Assembly (NCBI GenBank): GCA_014526335.1
Contig: JACTAT010000132.1
Coordinates: forward strand, 459,001-523,000
Source: Chrysaora quinquecirrha
Taxonomy: Eukaryota; Cnidaria; Scyphozoa; Semaeostomeae; Pelagiidae
Direction of reading: 5' to 3'
DNA length: 64,000 nucleotides
Part shown: piece after piece, positions 50,901-60,109 of the stretch
How the letters are laid out: each line of letters starts with the position of its first letter
Numbering within the stretch: position 1 is the first letter of the stretch
Notes under the pieces: generated by a model
Told to the model about the DNA's origin: nothing
What the model saw: only the letters and a program-made list of their open reading frames with translations
The model's database searches: none
Made by a program: the position numbers and the translations under genes

Positions 50901-53900
50901 CTCTGTTGAATATAAGTTGTAACGTCAATACTTTTACGCTGTCATCCCCCCGTCTCGTAAAATTTGTATCACGTGGTTATTGACGAGGTATATGGCGGTA
51001 ACTTTGATTTTTTATGAGTTAGCTGGTCGCTTCTCCCTTTTGCTGGTCAATTAAGTTTCAGACTACTTTACCTAGTTTTATAGTGTTCTTAGATTTAGTT
51101 AGGAGATATTTTGCTGCTGTAGATGAGACAGTTCAGGTCTGGACTGACGGAACTGGGTCTGTGTGCTGATGGAAATGGGATTTTTTAGAAGAAAGATCAG
51201 AGAATCGAATGCTTTCAGGGTATGAATTAAAGAATACTGTATTTTCTTTTCAAAAATCTTTAATCACTTGATTCTGATCGCCATAGAAAACTCACTCGAT
51301 TACTCAAACAACTGTCTACTTCCTTTGATTCTGATCATCATAGAAAACTCATTCGATTACTCGAACAACTGTCTACTTCCCTCGATTTTGATCACATAGA
51401 AAACTCCTTCCACAGCTCAAACAACTCTCTACTTCCCGTGATGCTGATCACATAGAAAACTCGTTCGATCGCTCGAACAACTGTCTACTTCCCTTGATTC
51501 TGACCATCATAGAAAACTCACTCAATCGCTCAAACAACTGTCTACTTCCTTTGATTCTGATCACATAGAAAACTCATTCGATCGCGCAAACAATTGTCTA
51601 CTTCCCTTGATTTTGATCATTATTGAAAACTCGTTCGATCACTCAAACAACTGTCTACTTCCCTTGATTTTGATCATTATTGAAAACTCACTGGATCACT
51701 TAAACAACTGTCTTCTTCCCTTGATTCTGATCACCATAGAAAACTCCCTCGTTAACTCAAACAACTGTTTTCTTCTTTTGATTCTGACAATCAATGAAAA
51801 CTCACTCGATTGCCCAAACAACTTCCCTTGATTCTGATCATCGCTGAAAACTCACTCGATCACTCAATTCAAATTGTTTTTGAAGGTAGTCAATGATTGC
51901 TATAGTTCCTCTCTCTGTTTCGTACAGTATGTGTGGAATTTACACTAATTTGCTTAAAGCGTAAACTAGTCAATTCGAGTTGAAATAGAGGCTATGTTTG
52001 TCACGACAATGAGACTTGGGACATTAATTTTCCTTGATACAGATCGCCAAACCGCATAGCAATTTTGTTGAATGTGTGGACTTGCACTTCTATAATAAAA
52101 GATTTGGATTATGATTATGCCATTTTAAGCATTTGTATTTACCATAGTGTGCGAATTTCGCATTGCGTATTGAACACTTTTTGAGGCTGAATTGAAAACT
52201 TTTTGAGGCATTCATGGTATTTTACAATAGCAATGAATTTTTAATTAGTTTCAAACTCCGTGTTATTTTATATTGATTTGTGAACAACTTAGAATAGTAA
52301 ACTTAAGTCTAGTTAAGTATATTTGGTTTAATTATTTTATCCTGTGGCCTCTTAACTGAATTCGTTATCGTTCTAACCTTCGAATGTGACGTTAGATTTT
52401 GCTGACGTGATTTAGTTCGATTGCTGACGTGATTATCACATTGGATTTGTTTGTAAATTGATTGTGATCACATGTCGAGATGTTATGGAATAGATTTGGA
52501 CGCGCTCGTCGACGCAGAGATAGCACTGATGAGAATGTTAATATTAAACAACCTGAATCTAAGAAGGTATTATCTCTCTTGCACCCTTAACTGTCTTAAT
52601 CATTGTTACATTATGTACAGGCCTGAATGCACAATGTGCGCGAAATTAGCACACAGATTTGCTGCATAGTTTTTTGGGGACTGTAGTAAAAAATGATAGA
52701 AGGTAAAAACATAGTCAAAAGCTGAAATTGTGTTTTAGCGCCAGTCACTAGGACATTAGTAGGTTAACTAATCGAGATGTCGACCCTGGTTGTGTTGCTA
52801 CTCTATGATGATGAGAATATAGAGACGTACCGTAGACAGTTGTTTGAGTTATCGAATGAGACTTCTGTGGTGATTAGTATCAAGGGAAGTAGAAAGTTGT
52901 TAGAGCTGCGGAGCGATTTCGTCGTAGTGTTTTCTGTGTATTATTCGGCAAATTTTTTGCAGCACATTGATGTATCGTATGTTTGGAACTAAACATGCTA
53001 AATTATGATAATTTATGATAATTTAATTTATTCTCTTTAAAGCTACATTGGGCTGCTCTGACGTCACTGAAAGATGAGATCTCTGACATCAACAGCAAGC
53101 TTCATCACATGACAATAGAACGTGATACTGTAAAGAATAAGCTGAGTCAGGTGGTTTCAGAAAAACAAAAGATGCAGAAAGAATTCGAAGAGAGGCTGCA
53201 ATCCCAGGTACCTTTGCTTGATTTTCCTTTGCTTTACTAAGCTTGACCTGACTTGAATTGACTTGACTTGATTTGGCTTGACTTGACTTGACTTGACTTG
53301 ACTTGACTTGACTTGACTTGACTTGAAATGACTTGACTTGACTTAACTTAACTTAACTTGACTTGACTTGACTTGACTTGACTTGACTTGACTTGACTTG
53401 ACTTGGCTTGACTTGCCTTGACTTGAGGTGCCTTGACTTGACTTAAATTGAATTGACTTGAACTGACTTGCATTGCCTTGACTTGAGTTTATTAGACTTG
53501 TCTTGACCTAACATGACCTGACTTGACATGACTTGACTCGACTTGATTTGCCTTCAGTTGACTTGACTTGACTTGACTTGACTTGACTTGACTTGACTTG
53601 ACTTGACTTGACTTGACTTGACTTGACTTGACTTGACTTGACTTGACTTGACTTGACTTGAACTGACTTGCCTTGCCTTGACCTGACTTTGATTTGCTTG
53701 ACTTGACTTGACTTGATTTGGCTTGACTTGACTTGACTTGGCTTGACTTGCCTTGACTTGACGTGCCTTGACTTGACTTAAATTGAATTGACTTGATTTG
53801 ACTTGAACTGACTTGCCTTGCCTTGACTTGACTTTATTAGACTTGTCTTGACCTAACATGACCTGACTTGACATGACTTGACTCGACTTGATTTTCCTTC

Positions 53901-56146
53901 AGTTGACTTGGCTTGACTTGACTTGACTTGACTTGCCTTGACTTGCCTTGACTTGCCTGAACTGCAATTCAATGCCATGCCTTGCCTTGCCTTGATTTTA
54001 CCCTACCTAACTTAACTTGTTTTCCTTGCCTTCCCGTCTTGCCTTATCCATCTTGTCCAGTCTTGTTTTGTCTTGAATTGACTTGTCTTGACTAAACTCG
54101 ACTGGGGACTTCATTTCACTTGACTTCACATCCGCTACGTTTTTCGTAATCTCCCTACGCCACTTCCTGTAGATGATGCGAGTGACTGAGCTTCAGAGTG
54201 TCATTGCTGAGTTGACAAGAAAACTAAATGAAGCAACCGGAAGTAAGATCATCGAAGAAGATGAAGAAATTGAGGAATCTCAGTGCTCGTCTGATCTCGA
54301 GGCTGAAGAAGGTAAGCTTGTTTTTGTGACAATTTGGCAAACCACGTTCCTAGACCCTTAGGTACGTCTGCGCTTTAAAGCTGTACACTACACTACTCGT
54401 TATACACTACACTACAAGACCCAAAGTAGAAGTTGTAGCTAGAAGGGGTTTCAGCTAATAGATTGTCTACAATTCAATAGGCTATTGGGAAATTCTAGGC
54501 ATGCTGCTACAAATCAAAACATGCTTTATGGTAGCTATTTTGCCATGTAAGATGTCTCACGATTCTTGTTAAAAGGCCCTAAGATTCTGTCCTTTCCTTT
54601 TGGCTTTTCTATAATGTAAAACCAAATGTCCTTTGTCGTTTGCCCCATGAAGCTTTCTGGTTATCAATGGTCCCAAGATTTTGTTATGTGGCCTTTTCTT
54701 TCTAATTATTTGTTTTTTATCCTTTCCCCATCACCTTGTCTCTGGTTGATGAACAAGTTCTGGAGATTATGTTCTTTGATCTTTTCTTTCATGTTACAGT
54801 TGTTCATGTTTACCTTGTCTTTTGTCTTTTGTCTTTTGTCCTTCACCTTATCAATTGCGTTCTTTGATCTTTTCTGTTATGCCAAATCTGAACTAATTGT
54901 CCTTTTTTCTTTGCCCCATGACTCTGTCTCATGATCCTTGTTGTCGTAAGGGATCTTGTAATGTGAATGTTATTATCCTTTATTCGCCTTGGGTGTCGGA
55001 TGTCCTTTTCCTGATTCAATTTGGTTTTTTTCCAGTCATTTGTCTAATTAAAGTAAACATCATTTTCAATCATAATTATGTTATGCTTCTGCCACATACT
55101 GTGTATTAGTTTCGGTGATCATAACAAAGAGATAGCAGTCGCAGTTCATCCTATTTGTTCATCATTATGTTTGCTAAGCTAGCAGACATTGAAAATGAGA
55201 TTGAACCATTCCAAAGCTAGATTAATGCCGTTTATGGGTTTACGATACTACCTTCAAGCCACTGCAAAGTTAAGCTGAGACCCTTAAAAAGCTCGATAGA
55301 AGCCGCTTCTGTTGAAGTCTCAAATCTATGTTCGATCCATTGAGTACTCGGAATGAAGCTGTTTCAAAGCTAGAATGAAGCCATTACAAAGTAATGCACT
55401 GAAGAACAACAAATTCCATTCTATTGTCTTCCCTGATGATCATATTACATCACAAATCTGATTTCACCTGATTCGATTACTTCTTTTTTTATCAGAGCAT
55501 TATTACTACTCTTTTAATCAGACCTCCTTGATTACCATTATAAGAACAATGAAATCTATTTGATTACTTGCATCTTTGGCGGGGGTTATTGCCGAATGTT
55601 CATCAGAGTTTTTGATATGCTGTTGTTTGATTATTTTGTTGTTCCTTTTGCTTTTCTACAAATGATTGATTTGTTTATTGCTTTACTGATCGTGATTAGA
55701 TGATGATCACTGGGTAGTGTCAAGCTCTTTCCAAGATACTGTGAAGCCATTGTTGAAGTGCATAGTTGAAACCATTACAAAACCAAATTTGCCTGTGCTA
55801 ACTAAACCTAATCTGAGGCCACTACAGAGTTATTTGAAACCAGCAAACAGTCTTTGTTGAACCCTGTACTACATACCATCCCCCGGATTTTTATTGTATG
55901 TCTTAATCTAGCTGTGCCATTTCTATACATGTTCAATGCAGTGAGTCCAATCCAATAATATTGTAAACAGGGGGCTAATCATTTATATTCAACATTTTAA
56001 ACCAACCCAACGAGAATCATTTCGTTCAGTTTGTTTTTTCTTTGCTGCCAAAATGATTTCAGAACCCAAAACTCAGCTTCTCAAACGAATGTTTGCGGTT
56101 CCTTACTCGCCTTGGAGACTGCGAAGGCGGTCACAGCGAAGTCAAG
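32878..56146 (+). CDS. MCC: MCC (mutated in colorectal cancers) homologue, 5' half
   Basis: Exons: 32878-32946, 33599-33783, 44313-44590, 44831-45018, 53043-53207, 54173-54311, and tentatively 56063-56146. Phases agree throughout (0, 2, 1, 0, 0, 1, 1). The gene runs past the window. Exon 2 encodes the first EF-hand (MRRLFSACDTDNDGYLDR) and exon 3 the second, degenerate one (GKISYEDF). Exons 5 and 6 start the coiled coil with LHWAALTSLKDEI and VTELQSVIAELTRKL, near-identical in layout to human MCC (LHSAALASLKGD, ITELHSVIAELNKK). The N-terminal EF-hands match the long vertebrate MCC isoform. MCC is a cytoplasmic, PDZ-binding scaffold linked to Wnt, NF-kB and cell polarity. Intron 2 is over 10 kb and intron 4 about 8 kb, both filled with repeats. 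Confidence 0.92.
32942..33158 (+). repeat. Hairpin-forming repeat spanning the MCC exon 1 donor
   Basis: ATAACGTATGTGCAGT (32942-32957) and its exact reverse complement (33143-33158) enclose five or so ~22-bp units (cagtacagcggagggatatc). The left arm contains the exon 1 donor AAC|gtatgt. Confidence 0.85.
33350..33415 (+). promoter_or_regulatory. Possible internal promoter upstream of MCC exon 2
   Basis: A CCAAT-type site (gattggtcg, about 33360) and a palindromic E-box (tcacgtga within gatcacgtgacgcg, about 33393) lie 200 bp before exon 2. They could drive a transcript starting at ATG 33638. Motif evidence only. Confidence 0.3.
33599..33783 (+). CDS. MCC: MCC exon 2: Ser-rich linker and first EF-hand
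   Basis: It encodes an acidic, serine-rich N-terminal segment and the helix plus loop MRRLFSACDTDNDGYLD. Asp at positions 1, 3, 5 and 9 of the loop and Gly at 6 fit a calcium-binding EF-hand. The donor gtaagc leaves two bases (CG) that make Arg with the first base of exon 3. If exon 1 is not used, ATG 33638 is the first in-frame start. Confidence 0.9.
35635..35745 (+). mobile_element. T-tract MITE fragment, GGAAC subfamily
   Basis: Begins cacgcattttttttttataa after TA and contains gttcctta motifs like 37207-37972, but no right end is found, so it is truncated. Confidence 0.5.
36341..36476 (+). mobile_element. Short T-tract MITE
   Basis: Ends CACACTTTTTATAAGAATA and TATTCTTATAAAAAAAAAGT followed by GTG, flanked by the inverted outer text ggtccgctttcg / taagcggtcc. 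The interior is partly self-complementary (aggctcaaaattgcc, ttcgagcctcggc). Confidence 0.7.
36702..36949 (+). mobile_element. T-tract MITE, AAGCAAC subfamily, copy 3 (complete)
   Basis: 248 bp between TA dinucleotides, with ends cactttttttttaataagca and gcttattgaaaaaaagtg; contains agggctgagattgtgctaaa shared with the copy at 12149. Confidence 0.85.
37207..37972 (+). mobile_element. Nested MITE composite (GGAAC element split by a GTTCTTA element)
   Basis: The outer element has ends CACGCTTTTTTTTTTATAAA and TATAAAAAAAGCGTG inside TA. It is interrupted at 37289-37648 by an inner element with CACGTTTTTT ends and its own TA duplication. The inner element is inverted relative to the copies at 18510 and 39612. 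Confidence 0.85.
38541..38935 (+). repeat. Direct repeat, first copy (second at 39983-40395)
   Basis: About 390 bp starting atcgttgccatttctcctag and running through gtttaactggatatgtta to gcgagaggca is present twice, about 1.44 kb apart, with only small differences. The second copy starts right after the MITE end at 39982. Confidence 0.9.
39284..39980 (-). mobile_element. Inverted, half-lost copy of the nested MITE composite
   Basis: 39284-39611 is the reverse complement of 37651-37972, and 39612-39980 is the reverse complement of 37289-37648, with the same junction (cattaaggaact / ctctttacacg). The left half of the outer element is missing. Confidence 0.88.
40424..40770 (+). mobile_element. 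Truncated T-tract MITE, AAGCAAC subfamily, copy 4
   Basis: Aligns with 22877-23240 (acgctttcttgttgttagg, tgaagttctttagctaacg) but both terminal T/A tracts are degraded. Confidence 0.7.
42024..42300 (+). repeat. Tandem duplication of about 135 bp
   Basis: Two copies read gtagnttttngggattgnaa, then catggcatcatcaagagcaa and cacgcaacccccg, then gtcgtgtctttctctgtcg, offset by about 140 bp. Confidence 0.75.
42657..42883 (+). mobile_element. Short T-tract MITE with CACGTTTTTT ends
   Basis: 227 bp within TA, ends CACGTTTTTTTCTTTATAAG and CTTATAAAACAAACGTG. The body is unrelated to the other GTTCTTA copies (gaaacgtacttaaaaccac). Non-coding. Confidence 0.8.
43315..44312 (+). repeat. AT-rich tandem array with embedded copies of a splice acceptor
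   Basis: First (atcataaattatcat)-type repeats, then about seven units of roughly 91-119 bp each ending in ttattcctnttaag|acgtgatttagaagtcat. This copies the acceptor and first exon bases of MCC exon 3 (44313). AG positions of the decoys: about 43738, 43857, 43948, 44039, 44130, 44220, plus a more diverged one at 43625. Confidence 0.9.
44313..45018 (+). CDS. MCC: MCC exons 3 and 4: second EF-hand and linker
   Basis: Exon 3 (44313-44590) encodes RDLEEVCRRFGIEENTSEI and the degenerate loop GGGKSGKISYEDF, which matches the MCC long-isoform layout. A Gln/Ser-rich linker follows. Exon 4 (44831-45018) continues it and ends TQYLEIANK in phase 0. Two overlapping donors exist for exon 3 (gtgagc at 44585, gtgagt at 44591); the second fits the phase of exon 4. 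Confidence 0.9.
45102..45156 (+). repeat. Duplicate of the 3' end and donor of MCC exon 4
   Basis: aaacaaaaggaacgcagtac through ctaataaggtaagaccttga repeats the real exon end at 44982-45036, offset by 120 bp. It has a stronger donor (gtaaga) than the real one (gtgaga). Confidence 0.88.
45600..45930 (+). repeat. ~190-bp tandem duplication in MCC intron 4
   Basis: Two copies share ttccaattcgaagctg, gacgcagtcactaattgaga and ttttgataagg; the upstream text from 45480 looks like a further decayed copy. Confidence 0.75.
46230..46560 (+). repeat. Satellite, ~58-bp unit (CTTGATTCTGATCACCATAG)
   Basis: Units read cttgattctgatnancatag, then aaaactcnctcgatnactca and aacaactgtctacttcc. The same satellite forms 51240-51870 and a short stretch at 15880-16020. 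Confidence 0.85.
47482..47622 (+). CDS. Candidate alternative first exon of MCC (47 codons)
   Basis: An ATG preceded by an in-frame TGA at 47461 opens 47 codons and ends at a consensus donor AAG|gtgagt in phase 0, which fits MCC exon 5 at 53043. The peptide (MDCKNWIDRMAKLGATSQTV and onward) looks like a short helical domain with three cysteines, unlike the repeat shadows around it. A TATAAATA lies at 47047, about 430 bp upstream. No similarity is recognised. Confidence 0.45.
47640..48110 (+). repeat. CAT/ATC-rich repeats with a ~100-bp duplication
   Basis: The segment gatcatttgattcgtgataa through cggcatggtcatcatagcaa occurs twice, at about 47886 and 47986. The Asp- and His-rich open frames on both strands come from this repeat. 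Confidence 0.85.
49098..49365 (+). repeat. (ACTTG)n pentanucleotide array
   Basis: Pure and near-pure CTTGA units with regularly placed TTTGA and CCTTGA variants that repeat as a block of about 105 bp. The long Ser-Gln-Val-Lys frames on the minus strand are artefacts. Confidence 0.95.
49773..49938 (+). mobile_element. tRNA-derived SINE, copy 6
   Basis: Starts ggtgctgtggcgttgtggcc, core gaggtctcgattaaataacc, ends taatacaccattttacg. MCC intron 4. Confidence 0.82.
49990..50490 (+). repeat. Dispersed repeat interrupted by a SINE (sister copy at 28970-29290)
   Basis: aaggccggttctgtgtagac, ggactattcaattnatt and gacgtttatactctg occur in the same order in ADAM10 intron 13 without the SINE, so the SINE at 50151 inserted into a pre-existing repeat. 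Confidence 0.65.
50151..50329 (+). mobile_element. tRNA-derived SINE, copy 7 (best consensus)
   Basis: gtgctgtggcgtcgtggtgt with A-box-like tggcgtcgtgg, B box ggttcgagccc at the right 50-60-bp distance, a family-specific body (gattagttaacctactactg, agcgactggcgctaaaacac) and a tail of CACCTT/CACATT units. Confidence 0.88.
51240..51870 (+). repeat. Satellite, ~58-bp unit, second array in MCC intron 4
   Basis: About eleven units of gattctgatcaccatagaaa, actcactcgatcactcaaac and aactgtctacttcccttg. Same family as 46230-46560. Confidence 0.9.
52385..52431 (+). promoter_or_regulatory. Cluster of CRE-type half sites before the short MCC first exon
   Basis: Three motifs occur close together: tgacgtta followed by two copies of gctgacgtgatt. 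TGACGT is the CREB/ATF half-site. They lie 50-95 bp upstream of the ATG at 52480. Confidence 0.35.
52480..52566 (+). CDS. Candidate alternative first exon of MCC (29 codons)
   Basis: An ATG after an in-frame TGA opens 29 codons (MLWNRFGRARRRRDSTDENV and onward) to AAG|gtatta, in phase 0 as needed for MCC exon 5 only 476 bp downstream. The placement mirrors the short vertebrate MCC isoform, but the donor is weak. Three TGACG(T) motifs lie within 100 bp upstream. Confidence 0.35.
52720..52803 (-). mobile_element. tRNA-derived SINE fragment, copy 8
   Basis: Reverse orientation, only the 3' body (ttttagcgccagtcactagg, ggttaactaatcgagatgtc); the tRNA part is missing. Confidence 0.7.
53043..54311 (+). 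CDS. MCC: MCC exons 5 and 6: start of the coiled coil
   Basis: Exon 5 (53043-53207, 55 codons, phase 0-0) and exon 6 (54173-54311, phase 0 to 1) encode a heptad-rich helix followed by an acidic stretch (EEDEEIEESQCSSDLEAEE), as in vertebrate MCC (REEDEYSE). Phase 0 on the 5' side allows several alternative first exons to join here, as in vertebrates, where the short isoform starts just upstream of the LHSAAL segment. Confidence 0.94.
53230..53990 (+). repeat. (ACTTG)n pentanucleotide array after MCC exon 5
   Basis: About 760 bp starting 25 bp after the exon 5 donor, with a ~450-bp internal duplication (gccttgacttgacttaaatt, tagacttgtcttgacctaac). Confidence 0.95.
56063..56146 (+). CDS. MCC: Tentative MCC exon 7
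   Basis: The acceptor gatttcag and donor gttagt frame 84 nt, open and symmetric in phase 1, which fits the end of exon 6. It would encode EPKTQLLKRMFAVPYSPWRL and an Arg/Ser-rich end. I cannot align this to vertebrate MCC, so it may be a lineage-specific or alternative exon, or chance. Confidence 0.42.
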
Positions 56147-56499
56147 GTTAGTGTAGCATTGTTATTGATAAATAATTTTCGCACTTTGAATTGATAACCT
56201 TGATGTAACCCTATCGTACTTAATTTAGGCCGAGATTGTTGTTTGACATCACTTTTTCCACGATGCTTCCTTGAAACATAAACTTCTAAACACTTAAACG
56301 CACCTTAATGACTTCTCTTTGAAAAAACTGAAGGTTTTACAGGTTTCAACAACCATTGGCTTCCGTGCGTTCACTTTCCTAAAACTTAGCTTGCACAACC
56401 CTAAGCTACAGAATACTGCCTACATCATTCCTAATATAATCGTTCTTTATTCAACTTTCCATCCATCGCTCTACTTTCTTAATTCTTAAAAATCACTAA

Positions 56500-57020
56500 A
56501 TTGGCTTCGTTTGAACTGCACTGCAATGGTTTCACTAAAGGCTGACCATCATTTATCACCTTAAAACAAAGTTCTAGAAAATGTATTATCTTTGGTTTTC
56601 CATAATTCTATCTTACTCTTTGTCTTTCCCTACACAACCCTTCCCCGATGCCAGCATCTTTTGATCTGCATTGCAGTGGTTTCACTGCGTTTAACAGTTG
56701 CACCATTGTAAAACTAAGTGACAGAGTTCGTTTTACTTCCTTTACTTAATTTTTCAATTTCTCCCCAGTTTTATTGTATCCATCGACTTTCGTTATAAAT
56801 GCAATCACATTATTTGCTTCATTTGACCTGCATTGCAGTGGTTTCATTGTGGGATGAGGATGACCAGCATCTGTTGCCTAAGAATTACGTTCTAGCATAT
56901 ATTTTGCGCAGTTCTTAATCTTGTTCTTCTAATTTCAACTTTTTGATCGATTTTCTTCATAATTTTATACCACTGTATTGGCTTCATTTGACCTGCATTG
57001 CAATGGCTTCATTGTGATCT
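56500..57020 (+). repeat. Tandem repeat with ~155-165-bp period
   Basis: ggcttcatttgacctgcatt followed by gcaatggtttcattgtg occurs at about 56504, 56655, 56815 and 56981. Confidence 0.7.
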
Positions 57021-57359
57021 AATCCCATTACAGTATATTTAATATCTTGTTAAGTTATTTCTACTTAAGTAACCATCAGGTTCCCTTACATTTGTTTCAA
57101 GTATTCTTAATCACATTCTCTCTATAATATCCTTAACTGTGACTGTATCTAATAAAAGTCTTATAACCCCAATTCATTAAGTCATTTAAAAAGATATTTC
57201 AGATGATGGATCAATAGATATGCGCCCTGCTTTCTGCTTTCTTTATTTTTACATTATTCATTGTAATCATCCAATGAAGTAACTTACAGTAAGCTTGCTT
57301 TAAAAATCTTTTGTTCCCGTTTTAAGTGTCTTTTGGTCTTTCCAAAGGCTTTTGGTCCC

Positions 57360-57545
57360 ACAATTGCTTCTGATCTTTGCAATGTCTTCTTGTCTTTGTA
57401 ATGTCTTCTCGTCTTTGTAATGTCTTCTTGTCTTTGCAATGTCTTCTTGTCTTTGTAATGTCTTCTCGTCTTTGCAATGCCTTCTGGTCTTTGCAATGGC
57501 TTCTGGACTAAGCAATGGCTTCTGGTAATGAAATGGCTTCTGTTC
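57360..57545 (+). repeat. ~19-bp minisatellite GTCTTTGCAATGTCTTCTT
   Basis: About nine units, degenerating into ctttgcaatggcttctgg-like text to about 58090. The Lys/Arg/Asp-rich minus-strand frames are artefacts. Confidence 0.9.
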
Positions 57546-58939
57546 TTTACACTGCTTTCCCTCTTTGCAGTTGCTTCTGGACTTAGGAACTACTTACTTT
57601 CCGTGACTTCTTGTCTTTGCAGTGGCCTTTGGCCTTTTGGCTTCTTGCCTCTAAACTGAATGTCTTCAATTTTGGAACGGATTCTTGTCTTTGAATTGCT
57701 TCCACTCTTCGAAAAGGACTCCTTCCTTTGCTATTTCATTTGTCTCTGCAGTGGTTGGTCCCCTCATGTGACTCCAATTTGCAGTTGCTCCGGTTGGATC
57801 CTTCTATCTTTTCTATGGATTCATCTCGTTGCGGCTTAACTCATTACTGCAATGTCTTTTCTTCCTCGAAGAGACTGCTCATCTGGGCTGTGGCTTCAAG
57901 TCTTTGCATTGGCTTCTCACTCTGTAATGGCCGCAGCTGTGCCTTTGTTTCTTGTTTTCCTGTCATAGCAATGACTTCTTCTACTTGAAACGCTGCTCCT
58001 TACTTGTACTATGCCTACTCGTCTTCGAGCTATTTTTCCTTTTGCCTCTTGCCTTTGCAAGATTTCTCCTCTTTGCAATGGCTTCGCGTTCCTTTATGGC
58101 CTCATAGGCGAGAGCAAGCTGCAAGTGTTTCCTTGCTTATGTGTTGTCATAGTAACAAAGTTAAAGTGACAAATATTTGTTATTAAAACCATGCTGCACC
58201 TGCAAAAGGTCAAGTGTATACTGTATGGCTCAATGGATCACGAAACGCGAACATGAATCAACTGGTATTGTACCCCCGTGAGTAAAGAGAAAGACGAATA
58301 AGAACTGCAGGTTACGAAACAGGTCGCAGGAGGATTATTGAAGGAAAGAGTAGGCAAACCGTAAAAGCATGGTTAAAGCCCTGTCACCAATGTAAGAACA
58401 ACCTTAAGCTCGGCCCGAGCTGAAGATAATCTGGGCCTGATCCATGCAAGTTTGAACTCAACAGGCTGGATAAGCTCTGGCTTGGTCCAGGCTGGATAAG
58501 CTCTGGCTTCGGCTTTGTTTTGAGATGGGTAAGGGCTTGGTACAGGCTGAGAAATCAAAGTCAGACCCGAATTTTGGGCGTGCGCACGATCCTTGCCCAA
58601 GTCTTTCCGGTAGGCTCGGTTGTTGTGCAACTGAGCTGAGCAATTCGAGCCAAGGCTAGTTCTTGTTGCGTCAGAATCAATAGGGCTTGGACGTGTTACT
58701 TGGTCGAGGTTGATCCAAAGACCCCATACAACTGTCATTGAAATAATTGGCTGTGTGCTGAGCAGTCTGCCGTATTGTTTGATGAAAATAATTCACGAAC
58801 TGCATTTGTTTGTCTTCTGGCTAATCTTATTCAAACTTTGATTCAATATGGAACACGTGCTTCAATTGCAATAAGATGCCATGCAGACACAACTGTTGTC
58901 TTTCAATATACTTCTACCATGTTTGGTATAAGGACGTAT

Positions 58940-59430
58940 TTGTATGCTCCCCCTGCTGCAGCGTCATTCTGTATTCAGTTTATACACTTTATGGACTTTG
59001 AACTGGGGGTAAGGTTAAATACAGGCTTCCTTGTTTATTGTACTTTGCACATAACTGTTATTAGTAAATACGAGCATGTGGAATCTATTCCCCCCTGATG
59101 AAGCCTTTTCTTTATTCAGTTTAACAAACTTAGAATGAGGGTGATAGTAATGGGACGCTTACTGCATTTCATAATTGTAGCATGATGGCAGTTGTTGGGT
59201 TTGTTATTTCTTTGAGAACATCCCACCCAATGCTACGCCCCCCGCCGGAAGAGCTTGATTGTGTATTCAGTTTATACGCTTGGTTGAGTGCAACAGGGGG
59301 TACGTGTTGGTTCATTATTTGTATTTTAGACAGATTGGTGCAGATTGGTCGAGTAAATTACCCCCCGTTAGAACTTGATTGTGTATTCAGTTTATACGCT
59401 TGATTGAGTACAACAGGGGGTACATGTCGC
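58940..59430 (+). repeat. ~120-150-bp tandem repeat
   Basis: cccccgccggaagagcttga and gtgtattcagtttatacgct, then acaggggGTACRTG, occur fully at 59240 and 59360 and in decayed form at 58950 and 59095. Confidence 0.75.
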
Positions 59431-60109
59431 ATCATTGTTTGTAGTATGAACGGAGTGTTACCAGTTGGTCGAGTAAATAGGAGTTTGAATGGACAGAAAA
59501 ATGTTTTGGCTTTTATCATTGTATTTACATCCACAATAAATGTTGGCAAAATTCTACCAAAGATCTTTGGTTCTACAGCATTACATACTATAGTTTCTGG
59601 ATTTGTAGAATGGAATTCAATGACTGATGTTTAGATTTTAATTAGAGTTGGTTGTTTTATCACGTGATTGACCATCTGATTCATGTATAGCTAGCTACCT
59701 GTGTATACCTTACAAATTTATCAAAGGTCGTTTCAGAGGAATATAGCGTTGACTGCTGGCACAACTTTCGCTCAATATAATCTTCTGGTTACCTGAACTC
59801 CGTTGATTATCATCGTGTTTCGAAATGACTTCAGTTGGCTCGTTAATTCTTGATATAAAAGCGTGTAATGTTTCTCTGTCGCCTGCCAATACTGGCCTAA
59901 ATGTCAGATGTCTATGGCGTTCGTAACCTTGCTTAAATGGAAGATGTAGGATGATGTATTAAAAGTTGGACCAGGATTACTCGATACTTTGGCTTGGATT
60001 AGCATATAATATTTGTGCAGATTCTGCGCTATAGCTGTGTTCTGTGTTTTATCGTTGACCTAGAATTAGACACGCCCTGTTGTATTCTAAACTGCTTGTT
60101 GACATAGAC

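Noticed and set aside
57284..57515. Arg-Lys-Asp rich protein on the minus strand
   Set aside because: Follows the 19-bp minisatellite exactly; no splice or start context.
58775..59634. Several hydrophobic frames of 60-107 codons
   Set aside because: They share a repeated ~120-bp unit and lack splice borders or similarity.
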